Below, piece by piece: positions 35,645-42,496 of a DNA stretch of 60,119 bases; positions within the stretch are counted from its first letter, which is position 1, and every line of letters starts with the position of its first letter. The position numbers and the translations under genes are program-made. The stretch covers positions 1 through 60,119 of the forward strand of contig NZ_QZWH01000045.1 in assembly GCF_003601925.1 (NCBI RefSeq). The letters are read 5' to 3'. Under the pieces are notes generated by a model. That model saw only the letters and a list, made by a program, of their open reading frames with translations. It had not been told where the DNA came from and searched no databases. The DNA is from Buttiauxella izardii. GTDB taxonomy: Bacteria > Pseudomonadota > Gammaproteobacteria > Enterobacterales > Enterobacteriaceae.

Positions 35645-36868
35645 ATGCCTGATCTCACCCCCGCGCCCGCAACAAGCAGTTTCCGACTCAATCTACAGAT
35701 TGTCTCTGTCGTGATGTTCAATTTTGCCAGCTACATGACGATTGGCCTGCCGCTTGCGGTATTGCCCGGTTACGTTCATGACGTGATGGGATACAGCGCG
35801 TTTTGGGCGGGGCTGGTGATCAGTCTGCAATATTTCGCCACGCTGCTCAGCCGCCCACATGCCGGGCGTTATGCGGATATTCTCGGCCCGAAAAAAATCG
35901 TCATCTTCGGTTTGTGCGGCTGCTTCCTGAGTGGCGTGAGTTACATGCTGGCGGCGTTTGGCAGCACGTGGCCGTTGATTAGCCTGGTGTTGCTGTGCCT
36001 GGGGCGCGTGATTCTGGGGATTGGGCAAAGCTTTGCCGGAACCGGCTCAACGCTGTGGGGCGTGGGCGTTGTTGGTTCGCTACACATCGGGCGCGTGATC
36101 TCGTGGAATGGCATCGTCACTTATGGCGCGATGGCGATGGGCGCACCGCTCGGCGTGCTGTTCTATCATCTCGGTGGGCTGAAATTACTGGCGGGAATCA
36201 TTATGGCGGTGGCGCTGATTGCGATACTGCTCGCACTTCCGCGCCCGGCGGTGAAAGCCAGCAAAGGCAAACCGCTGCCGTTCCGCGCAGTGCTCGGGCG
36301 CGTCTGGCCTTACGGCATGGCACTTGCGCTGGCATCAGCCGGTTTCGGCGTTATCGCCACGTTCATTACGCTATTTTATGACGCCAAAGGCTGGGACGGC
36401 GCGGCCTTCGCATTAACCCTGTTTAGCTGCGCGTTTGTGGGCGCTCGCTTACTTTTCCCGAACGGCATTAACCGGCTTGGCGGCCTGAACGTGGCGATGA
36501 TTTGCTTTGCAGTCGAGATTATCGGCTTGCTGCTGGTGGGCTTTGCGGCTGAACCGTGGATGGCAAAAGTGGGCACTTTCCTGACGGGCGCCGGTTTCTC
36601 TCTGGTGTTCCCGGCATTGGGCGTGGTGGCGGTGAAAATGGTGCCGCAGCAAAATCAGGGCAGCGCACTGGCGACCTACACGGTGTTTATGGATTTATCG
36701 CTGGGGATTACCGGGCCATTGGCTGGGTTTGTGATGGCATACGCGGGTGTTTCGGTGATTTATCTTTCAGCGGCGGTATTGGTTTGTATCGCATTTTTGA
36801 TGGCGAGGCAGCTAAAAAAACGGCCCCCGGTTGAAGAACCGGAGGCCGCGTCATCATCACAATCTTAA
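35645..36868 (+). CDS. yhhS: YhhS, MFS transporter
   Basis: This protein of about 407 residues has twelve membrane segments. YVHDVMGYSAFWAGLVISLQYFATLLSRPHAGRYADILGPKKIVIFGLCGCFLSG is MFS motif A, and GVGVVGSLHIGRVISWNGIVTYGAMAMGAPLG is nearly identical in E. coli YhhS. I use the ATG at 35645, which aligns with E. coli; an ATG two codons earlier is possible. YhhS is linked to arabinose efflux and herbicide tolerance in E. coli. Its last codons contain the terminator of the convergent dcrB gene, and the two stop codons abut at 36868/36869. Confidence 0.94.
   Translation: MPDLTPAPATSSFRLNLQIVSVVMFNFASYMTIGLPLAVLPGYVHDVMGYSAFWAGLVISLQYFATLLSRPHAGRYADILGPKKIVIFGLCGCFLSGVSYMLAAFGSTWPLISLVLLCLGRVILGIGQSFAGTGSTLWGVGVVGSLHIGRVISWNGIVTYGAMAMGAPLGVLFYHLGGLKLLAGIIMAVALIAILLALPRPAVKASKGKPLPFRAVLGRVWPYGMALALASAGFGVIATFITLFYDAKGWDGAAFALTLFSCAFVGARLLFPNGINRLGGLNVAMICFAVEIIGLLLVGFAAEPWMAKVGTFLTGAGFSLVFPALGVVAVKMVPQQNQGSALATYTVFMDLSLGITGPLAGFVMAYAGVSVIYLSAAVLVCIAFLMARQLKKRPPVEEPEAASSSQS
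36814..36847 (-). terminator. dcrB intrinsic terminator inside the yhhS coding end
   Basis: On the minus strand GGCCTCCGGTT and AACCGGGGGCC form an 11-base stem with one mismatch around CTTC, followed by GTTTTTTT. In plus coordinates the arms are 36837-36847 and 36822-36832 and the T run is 36814-36820. The same bases encode KKRPPVEEPEA of YhhS. Confidence 0.85.
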
Positions 36869-37426
36869 TTATTTGATAGTGATGGTGTTAATGATGTTCT
36901 CAGCGGCGGTTTGCGCCAGTTGCTGATTATCCGCAGGCAGCGTGATCTGCATGGTTAACAGTTGGTTATCCACTTTACCCAGGATAACAGACGAATAAGC
37001 GGTCTGGCCTTTGGCTGAGATAACGCTGTCGAGCTGTTGCAGTGTGTGGCCTTTAATCTCAACGGATTTATTGGTCACGACTTGCAGCTGTGGGTCACGA
37101 GCGCGCTGTTGATCTTCAAGACGTTTTGCCAGTGCAGCCAGGTCGTCAGGCGTGTTATCACCCACAATCACAATCACCGCTTTCTGACCGGATGCATCAG
37201 AATAAACGTGCATATTGTTTGCCTGAGTCCCAACTTTACCGCTCTGGTCAGTCATATCGGCAGGCAGTGCAAAGCTAATTTTCCCGTCTAACAGGCTAAC
37301 CGGCTGACCCGCCGCGCTACTTTCCGCCGCGTTGTTTGTTGTGGCCGTTTTGCTGTCGTTGTTATCGCAAGCGGCCAGGCCCAATACCAGCAGGCCAATA
37401 CCGACATATTTTACCAGGTTACCCAT
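36869..37426 (-). CDS. dcrB: DcrB, inner-membrane lipoprotein
   Basis: This 185-residue lipoprotein has signal [20 protein letters not shown] with lipobox LAAC, the Cys being the lipidation site. It is followed by DN, an aspartate at position +2 that predicts inner-membrane retention. The mature part [46 protein letters not shown] matches E. coli DcrB, which is needed by phages C1 and C6 and for lipoprotein maturation homeostasis. Ends next to yhhS with its terminator inside that gene. Confidence 0.96.
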   Translation of the reverse strand: MGNLVKYVGIGLLVLGLAACDNNDSKTATTNNAAESSAAGQPVSLLDGKISFALPADMTDQSGKVGTQANNMHVYSDASGQKAVIVIVGDNTPDDLAALAKRLEDQQRARDPQLQVVTNKSVEIKGHTLQQLDSVISAKGQTAYSSVILGKVDNQLLTMQITLPADNQQLAQTAAENIINTITIK

Positions 37427-37498
37427 GACTTCTTCCTTTACGTTAGCAAGCCTTTGCGGCCGATCTCATCATCTTATCACAAGATAATTCAACCACCG

Positions 37499-38164
37499 TC
37501 AACCGGGCTGTAACGCTGAGTTTTCAGACTTATCTGCCAGCCGTTTCAACAACATATTCAGCAACACGCCGTACATTGGCAGGAAGAATACAATGCTGAT
37601 TAACACTTTGAAGCAGTAATCCACGACCGCGATTTCGACCCAATGCTGCGCCATAAAGGCATCCGGGCTGCGCCAGAAAGCGATGAAGAAGAAGGAAAGC
37701 GTGTCGCTGATGTTACCGAAAAGTGTTGATGCGGTCGGCGCGAGCCACCAGTAACGGCTCTGGCGGAGGCGGTTAAACACATGCACATCGAGAATCTGCC
37801 CCAACGCATAAGCCATAAAGCTGGCGACAGCGATACGCGCAACGAAGAGGTTAAAGTGCAGCAGCGCTTCGAATCCTTGCCAGGTGCCCATATAAAACAG
37901 TGCGGAAATGGCGTAGGAAATCACCAGCGCGGGGAGCATCACGGCAAAAATAATGCGGCGAGCCAAAGGTGCACCAAAAATGCGTACCGTCAGGTCGGTT
38001 GCGAGGAAAATAAACGGAAAGCTGAACGCGCCCCAGGTGGTGTGGAACCCAAAAACCGCGACCGGTAATTGCACCAGATAGTTGCTGGAAGTGATCACCA
38101 GCAAATGGAATAGCGATAGCCAGAACAGCGCTTTAGTGCGCTGCATAGAATTGAACTGCGTCAT
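37499..38164 (-). CDS. yhhQ: YhhQ, queuosine precursor transporter
   Basis: This 221-residue inner-membrane protein with about six membrane segments is identical in length to E. coli YhhQ, which imports 7-cyano-7-deazaguanine for queuosine in tRNA. NYLVQLPVAVFGFHTTWGAFSFPFIFLATDLTVRIFGAPLARRIIF and FGNISDTLSFFFIAFW are the ECF/YhhQ-family signatures. Divergent from tusA. I looked for a preQ1 riboswitch in the leader and saw none. Confidence 0.95.
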   Translation of the reverse strand: MTQFNSMQRTKALFWLSLFHLLVITSSNYLVQLPVAVFGFHTTWGAFSFPFIFLATDLTVRIFGAPLARRIIFAVMLPALVISYAISALFYMGTWQGFEALLHFNLFVARIAVASFMAYALGQILDVHVFNRLRQSRYWWLAPTASTLFGNISDTLSFFFIAFWRSPDAFMAQHWVEIAVVDYCFKVLISIVFFLPMYGVLLNMLLKRLADKSENSALQPG

Positions 38165-38336
38165 TTTGTAGCCTTTTTAGTGAAAGGGGTGAGGGAACCC
38201 TGATTTTTAAAGCGGTGGCGATGATACTGCTTTAGCCCGCCATTGCAATGGTTAATTTTAGCGCAATCGTTCACGTCACTTGCGCGAGATTTTACCGCGC
38301 GTAAACTATCGCGGTTTGTTAAATCCGAGACAGCTG

Positions 38337-38582
38337 ATGACCGATCTTTTCTCTAATCCTGACCATACGCTTGATGCGTTGGGCCTTCGTTGCCCGGAAC
38401 CGGTAATGATGGTGCGCAAAACCGTGCGCGGTATGCAGCCTGGCGAAACCCTGCTGGTGATTGCTGACGACCCCGCAACCACCCGCGACATTCCCGGTTT
38501 TTGCATTTTTATGGAACACGAATTACTCGCTAAACAAGTGGAATCATTGCCTTACCAATACTTGCTGCGTAAAGGCCAGTAA
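38337..38582 (+). CDS. tusA: sulfur carrier protein TusA
   Basis: This 81-residue cytoplasmic protein takes persulfide sulfur from IscS and passes it through TusBCD and TusE to MnmA for tRNA 2-thiouridine. The active Cys19 is in [17 protein letters not shown]. The start at 38337 ([13 protein letters not shown]) gives the exact E. coli length; the open frame upstream to 38280 is extra. In E. coli its neighbour is zntA; here a TRAP operon and higBA lie between. Confidence 0.97.
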   Translation: MTDLFSNPDHTLDALGLRCPEPVMMVRKTVRGMQPGETLLVIADDPATTRDIPGFCIFMEHELLAKQVESLPYQYLLRKGQ

Positions 38583-38671
38583 TTCCGCCCAGCCCTTTGC
38601 TCCCCCGCTTTGGGCTTATGAACCTTCTTTGCATCCGCGTTGAACCCCAATTTCATTTTTTTGTCGCTTTT

Positions 38672-38687
38672 TGTGAAGTGCTTCACC
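38672..38687. promoter_or_regulatory. CRP site before the TRAP operon
   Basis: TGTGA-AGTGCT-TCACC matches the CRP consensus TGTGA-N6-TCACA at nine of ten positions. It is centred about 95 bases before the dctP start and just upstream of an AT-rich promoter-like stretch (TTTAAACGATAAATTAAAAC), so catabolite activation of the TRAP operon is likely. Confidence 0.75.
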
Positions 38688-38774
38688 CACGTTTTTCTCC
38701 ACTTAGGCTAGTTTTTAAACGATAAATTAAAACATTGTTTTATTTCTTACCCCTACCTCTGCTGGAGCGACACA

Positions 38775-39758
38775 ATGAAGAAGACTTTTCTGCCTGCTTT
38801 TGCTGGTTTATGTCTGTCTACCGCGTCCGTTTTATTTGCGCAATCTGCAATCGCACAAGTAATTAAAGCCGCCGACGTCCACCCTGAAGGCTATCCAAAC
38901 GTAGTTGCGGTTCAGCACATGGGTGAAAAACTCAAACAAGAAACTAACGGTGATTTAGAAATTAAAGTGTTCCCAAGCGGCGTGCTGGGGGACGAAAAAC
39001 AGATGATTGAACAGGCGCAAATGGGGGCAATCGACATCATCCGCGTTTCGATGGCACCGGTTGCGGCAATCCTTCCGGATGTGGAAGTCTTTACCCTGCC
39101 GTATGTATTCCGCGATGAAGATCATATGCACAAAGTGATCGACGGCGATTTGGGCAAAGAGATTGGCGACAAGCTGACGAACAACCCGAAATCCCGCCTG
39201 GTGTTCCTCGGCTGGATGGACTCCGGCACGCGTAACCTGATTACCAAAAACCCGGTGGTGAAACCTGAAGATCTGAAAGGGATGAAAATCCGCGTTCAGG
39301 GCAGCCCGGTCGCGCTGGCAACGCTGAAAGACATGGGCGCAAACTCGGTCGCGATGGGCGTGAGTGAAGTTTATAGCGGCATGCAAACTGGCGTTATCGA
39401 CGGCGCAGAAAACAATCCGCCAACCTTTATTGCCCACAACTACATGCCGGTCGCCAAAAACTACACTCTGAGCGGCCACTTCATCACCCCAGAAATGCTG
39501 CTTTATTCAAAAGTGAAGTGGGACAAATTAACCCCAGACCAACAGCAAAAAATCCTCAAACTGGCTCGTGATGCGCAAATGGAACAGCGTGAACTGTGGA
39601 ATGCGTACAACAAACAAGCGCTGGAAAAAATGAAAGCCGGTGGCGTGCAGTTCCACGAAATCGACAAATCCTGGTTTGTGAAAGCGACGGAGCCGGTGCG
39701 TAAAGAGTACGGCGATAAGCATCAGGATCTGATGAAAGCCATTGCTGACGTTCAGTAA
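38775..39758 (+). CDS. TRAP transporter substrate-binding protein (DctP family)
   Basis: This 327-residue periplasmic protein has a signal peptide (CLSTASVLFAQSAIA|Q) and the DctP fold. The conserved MKIRVQGSPVALATLKDMGANSVAMGVSEVYSGMQTGVIDGAENNPPTF contains the Arg that normally binds the ligand carboxylate, plus the QTGVIDGAENNP hinge signature. GGAG precedes the ATG. First gene of a three-gene TRAP operon. The ligand is probably an organic acid or sugar acid, but I cannot name it. Confidence 0.93.
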   Translation: MKKTFLPAFAGLCLSTASVLFAQSAIAQVIKAADVHPEGYPNVVAVQHMGEKLKQETNGDLEIKVFPSGVLGDEKQMIEQAQMGAIDIIRVSMAPVAAILPDVEVFTLPYVFRDEDHMHKVIDGDLGKEIGDKLTNNPKSRLVFLGWMDSGTRNLITKNPVVKPEDLKGMKIRVQGSPVALATLKDMGANSVAMGVSEVYSGMQTGVIDGAENNPPTFIAHNYMPVAKNYTLSGHFITPEMLLYSKVKWDKLTPDQQQKILKLARDAQMEQRELWNAYNKQALEKMKAGGVQFHEIDKSWFVKATEPVRKEYGDKHQDLMKAIADVQ

Positions 39759-39784
39759 CTTTTAGTTCCGTGGGGGTTTGCAAT

Positions 39785-40294
39785 ATGTCGCAACGCTACT
39801 CTGACTTGATGGATAAAGTTTATTTGCTGGCGATGGTTATCGCCGGGCTGTCGCTATTGGTGATGACAGTCATTATTCCGATTGGGATTTTCTCACGATA
39901 TGTCCTTAACCGTGGCGAGTCCTGGCCGGAGCCGGTGGCGATAATCTGCATGGTGACCTTCACGTTTATCGGCGCGGCGGTGAGCTACCGCGCCGGTTCA
40001 CACATCGCCGTGAATATGCTGACTGACCGACTGCCACAGGCTGCGCAGGCGTTTTGTGCGCGTGTCGTCGATTTGCTGATGTTGCTGATTTCGCTGGTGA
40101 TGTTTTATTACAGCTTCTATTTGTGCGCGGATCTCTGGGAACAGCCTGTTGCCGAATTCCCGATCCTCACATCCGGTCAAACCTATCTTCCGCTGCCCAT
40201 TGGCGCGATTTTGATGATTCTGTTTGTTGTTGAACGATTGATGTTCGGCTCGCAAGAGAACCGCCCAATAGTGTTGCTGGGTAATCACGGCTAA
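39785..40294 (+). CDS. TRAP transporter small permease (DctQ family)
   Basis: This 169-residue inner-membrane protein has four membrane segments and the DctQ signature RYVLNRGESWPEPVAIICMVTFTFIGAAVSYRAGSHIAVNML. The start at 39785 follows GTGGGGG; a longer frame from 39770 has no leader. It pairs with the DctM-family gene 14 bases downstream to form the sodium-dependent permease. Confidence 0.92.
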   Translation: MSQRYSDLMDKVYLLAMVIAGLSLLVMTVIIPIGIFSRYVLNRGESWPEPVAIICMVTFTFIGAAVSYRAGSHIAVNMLTDRLPQAAQAFCARVVDLLMLLISLVMFYYSFYLCADLWEQPVAEFPILTSGQTYLPLPIGAILMILFVVERLMFGSQENRPIVLLGNHG

Positions 40295-40308
40295 GGTCAG
40301 GGGATAAC

Positions 40309-41598
40309 ATGGACGCATTTATTTTATTAGCAACGCTTGCGGTGCTACTCGCGGTGGGAATGCCCGTGGCGTTTGCCGTTGGGCTAAGTGCTATCGTCGG
40401 CGCGTTATGGATAGATTTACCGCTGGAAGCGATCATGATTCAAATCACCAGCGGGGTGAACAAATTCACTCTGCTGGCGATCCCGTTCTTCATCCTGGCT
40501 GGCGCGATTATGGCGGAAGGCGGCATTGCTCGCCGCCTGGTTAACTTTGCCTACATCTTCGTTGGGTTTATTCGCGGCGGTTTATCGCTGGTGAATATCG
40601 TGGCGTCGACTTTCTTCGGGGCGATTTCAGGATCGTCGGTGGCGGATACCGCGTCCATCGGCAGTGTGATGATCCCGGAAATGGAGAAAAAGGGTTATCC
40701 GCGGGAATATGCGGCGGCGGTTACGGCGAGCGGATCGGTGCAGGCGATTTTGATCCCGCCGAGCCATAACTCGGTGATTTACTCGCTGGCGGCGGGCGGC
40801 ACGGTGTCAATCGCCACGCTGTTTATCGCAGGCGTGCTGCCGGGATTATTGCTCGGTTTCTGCCTGATGGCGATGTGCCTGGCCTTTGCTCATAAACGAG
40901 GTTATCCAAAAGGCGAGCGCATTCCCTTCAAACAGGCGGTTAAGATTTTCTTCGACGCGCTGTGGGGCTTGATGACGGTGGTTATCATCCTCGGCGGGAT
41001 TCTAACCGGGGTTTTCACCGCGACGGAATCGGCGGCTGTTGCCTGCGTTTGGGCGTTCTTCGTCACCATGTTTATCTACCGCGATTACAAGTGGAACGAG
41101 CTGCCGAAGCTGATGTTCCGCACCGTAAAAACCGTCTCTATCGTGATGATTTTGATTGGTTTTGCGGCGGCATTTGGCGCGGTAATGACCTACATGCAGT
41201 TGCCTTCACGCATCACGGAGTTCTTCACGTCGCTGTCTGATAACAAATACGTGATCCTGATGTATCTCAACGTCATGCTGCTACTGATTGGCACGCTGAT
41301 GGATATGGCCCCGATTATCCTGATTCTGACACCGGTATTGCTGCCGGTGACCAATTCGCTGGGCATCGACCCGGTGCATTTCGGCATGATCATGATGGTC
41401 AACCTCGGGATTGGCCTGATTACGCCGCCGGTGGGTTCGGTGCTGTTTGTTGCCAGCGCGGTGAGCAAACAGAAAATCGAGGTAGTGGTTCGCGCCATGT
41501 TGCCGTTCTACGCCATGCTGCTGGTGGTGCTGGCGATGGTGACTTACATCCCGGCAGTTTCGTTGTGGCTGCCGCATATACTGGGAATGACGAGTTAA
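40309..41598 (+). CDS. TRAP transporter large permease (DctM family)
   Basis: This 429-residue inner-membrane protein has about twelve membrane segments. The DctM signatures are clear: IPFFILAGAIMAEGGIARRLVNFA, FFGAISGSSVADTASIGSVMIPEMEKKGYPREYAAAVTASGSVQAILIPPSHNSVIYSLAAGG, and MNVLLLIGTLMDMAPIILILTPVLLPV-like sequence near 310-340. It forms the sodium-coupled translocation pathway. GGTCAGGGG precedes the ATG. Last gene of the operon, closed by a hairpin that overlaps the higA stop. Confidence 0.95.
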   Translation: MDAFILLATLAVLLAVGMPVAFAVGLSAIVGALWIDLPLEAIMIQITSGVNKFTLLAIPFFILAGAIMAEGGIARRLVNFAYIFVGFIRGGLSLVNIVASTFFGAISGSSVADTASIGSVMIPEMEKKGYPREYAAAVTASGSVQAILIPPSHNSVIYSLAAGGTVSIATLFIAGVLPGLLLGFCLMAMCLAFAHKRGYPKGERIPFKQAVKIFFDALWGLMTVVIILGGILTGVFTATESAAVACVWAFFVTMFIYRDYKWNELPKLMFRTVKTVSIVMILIGFAAAFGAVMTYMQLPSRITEFFTSLSDNKYVILMYLNVMLLLIGTLMDMAPIILILTPVLLPVTNSLGIDPVHFGMIMMVNLGIGLITPPVGSVLFVASAVSKQKIEVVVRAMLPFYAMLLVVLAMVTYIPAVSLWLPHILGMTS

Positions 41599-41608
41599 AA
41601 AGCTGAAT

Positions 41609-41636
41609 AACCCTCGATCCAGGATGGGCGAGGGTT
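41609..41636. terminator. bidirectional terminator between dctM and higA
   Basis: AACCCTCG (41609-41616) pairs with CGAGGGTT (41629-41636); the right arm contains the first bases of the higA stop codon. It is followed by AAATAAA on the right and, on the minus strand, by ATTCAGCTTTTT, so it serves both convergent operons. Confidence 0.75.
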
Positions 41637-42045
41637 AAATAAACAGTGCCGGAGAAATACCAAATCGTTGCGCCAGCTTTCTAATATGTTCTGTGGTGAG
41701 TTGGCGCTCACCGCGTAAAACGCGAGAAACCATGGATTTACTGCCAATCTCCTGCTGAAAATCGTTTTGATTCAACTCGTATTGATCCATCAAGGTTCGT
41801 AGCACCGCAATGCCGGGTGGCAGCGCGTTCATCTGCTCACGAAATGCGATAACCTCTGGTAAATTGCTTTCATATTCAGAAATCTTATTGCTGACCCATT
41901 CCAGCAAAGGATTGGCGGGGTCATTCACCAGTAGATATTCCACCAGTTCCAGCACTTCTAAATACTCTTTTTCACCTGTTTTCCCGGCAAGGAACGGCAC
42001 GGCGGCTTTCAGGGCTTCGGCGGCTTTTAGTGCATCTGCAATCAT
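41635..42045 (-). CDS. higA: HigA-type antitoxin with C-terminal HTH
   Basis: This 136-residue antitoxin has an N-terminal helical, toxin-binding part and an HTH domain near the C-terminus: GIAVLRTLMDQYELNQNDFQQEIGSKSMVSRVLRGERQLTTEHIRKLAQRFGISPALF. The same end in E. coli HigA (YgjM) reads GSKSMVSRVLSGKRKLTLEH...RFGISPALF. It overlaps the higB end by four bases (toxin first, as usual for higBA). It should repress its own operon through the inverted repeat at 42367-42414. Confidence 0.92.
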   Translation of the reverse strand: MIADALKAAEALKAAVPFLAGKTGEKEYLEVLELVEYLLVNDPANPLLEWVSNKISEYESNLPEVIAFREQMNALPPGIAVLRTLMDQYELNQNDFQQEIGSKSMVSRVLRGERQLTTEHIRKLAQRFGISPALFI

Positions 42046-42353
42046 CTTTTCTTTCCCCGATGGGCCTCGGTAAATTTGATGTAATCCGCATGCGTCATGA
42101 TGTCGCGCACATAGAATTTCTGGCTTTCAAAAAAAATCAGAGCGATCACACGCAACTCATTGCGGGCGATATTGATGATGTAGTGCTTGTCGAGATACTT
42201 AAAATTATCCAGTGTCGGATAAATTTTCCTGAGTGATTCAGGCGTCGGGAAATTCCCTTTTTCAATAATCCGCGCCAGCATCAGCAGTTCTTGTGAATGC
42301 TGCGGAAATCGTTGGCTGGCTTCGCTCAGCGCTTTTAGAGAGATTAAGTGCAT
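42042..42353 (-). CDS. higB: HigB-type mRNA interferase toxin
   Basis: This 103-residue RelE-superfamily toxin cleaves mRNA on the ribosome. MHLISLKALSEASQRFPQH...LRKIYPTLDNFKYLDKHYIINIARNELRVIALIFFESQKFYVRDIMTHADYIKFTEAHR aligns along its length with E. coli HigB (YgjN). The basic and His residues in NELRV...FYVRDIMTHADY are the likely active-site region. AGGAAGAAGT precedes the ATG. First gene of the leftward pair. Confidence 0.92.
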   Translation of the reverse strand: MHLISLKALSEASQRFPQHSQELLMLARIIEKGNFPTPESLRKIYPTLDNFKYLDKHYIINIARNELRVIALIFFESQKFYVRDIMTHADYIKFTEAHRGKKR

Positions 42354-42366
42354 ACTTCTTCCTGAA

Positions 42367-42435
42367 GTTGACTATCTGGCAACTATTTAAACACCGAGTT
42401 GCCAATTAGTCAACCCGGAGCCGTGAGTTGCCATT
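42367..42435 (-). promoter_or_regulatory. higBA promoter and HigA operator
   Basis: GTTGACTATCTGGCAACT (42367-42384) and AGTTGCCAATTAGTCAAC (42397-42414) are inverted copies with 16 of 18 positions matching. On the minus strand TTGACT (42408-42413) and TTAAAT (42385-42390), 17 bases apart, form the promoter. The operator arms cover the -35 and the bases just after the -10, so bound HigA would block RNA polymerase. A third AGTTGCCATT half-site lies at 42426-42435. Confidence 0.85.
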
Positions 42436-42496
42436 GTGATGTGTGAGCATTTTTCACGCCATCAGTTCGCTGCGAATCCCCGAGCCGGTACGCAAT

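Noticed and set aside
38165-38336. preQ1 riboswitch in the yhhQ leader
   Set aside because: YhhQ imports a queuosine precursor, so I looked, but no preQ1-type hairpin and A-rich tail pattern is visible.
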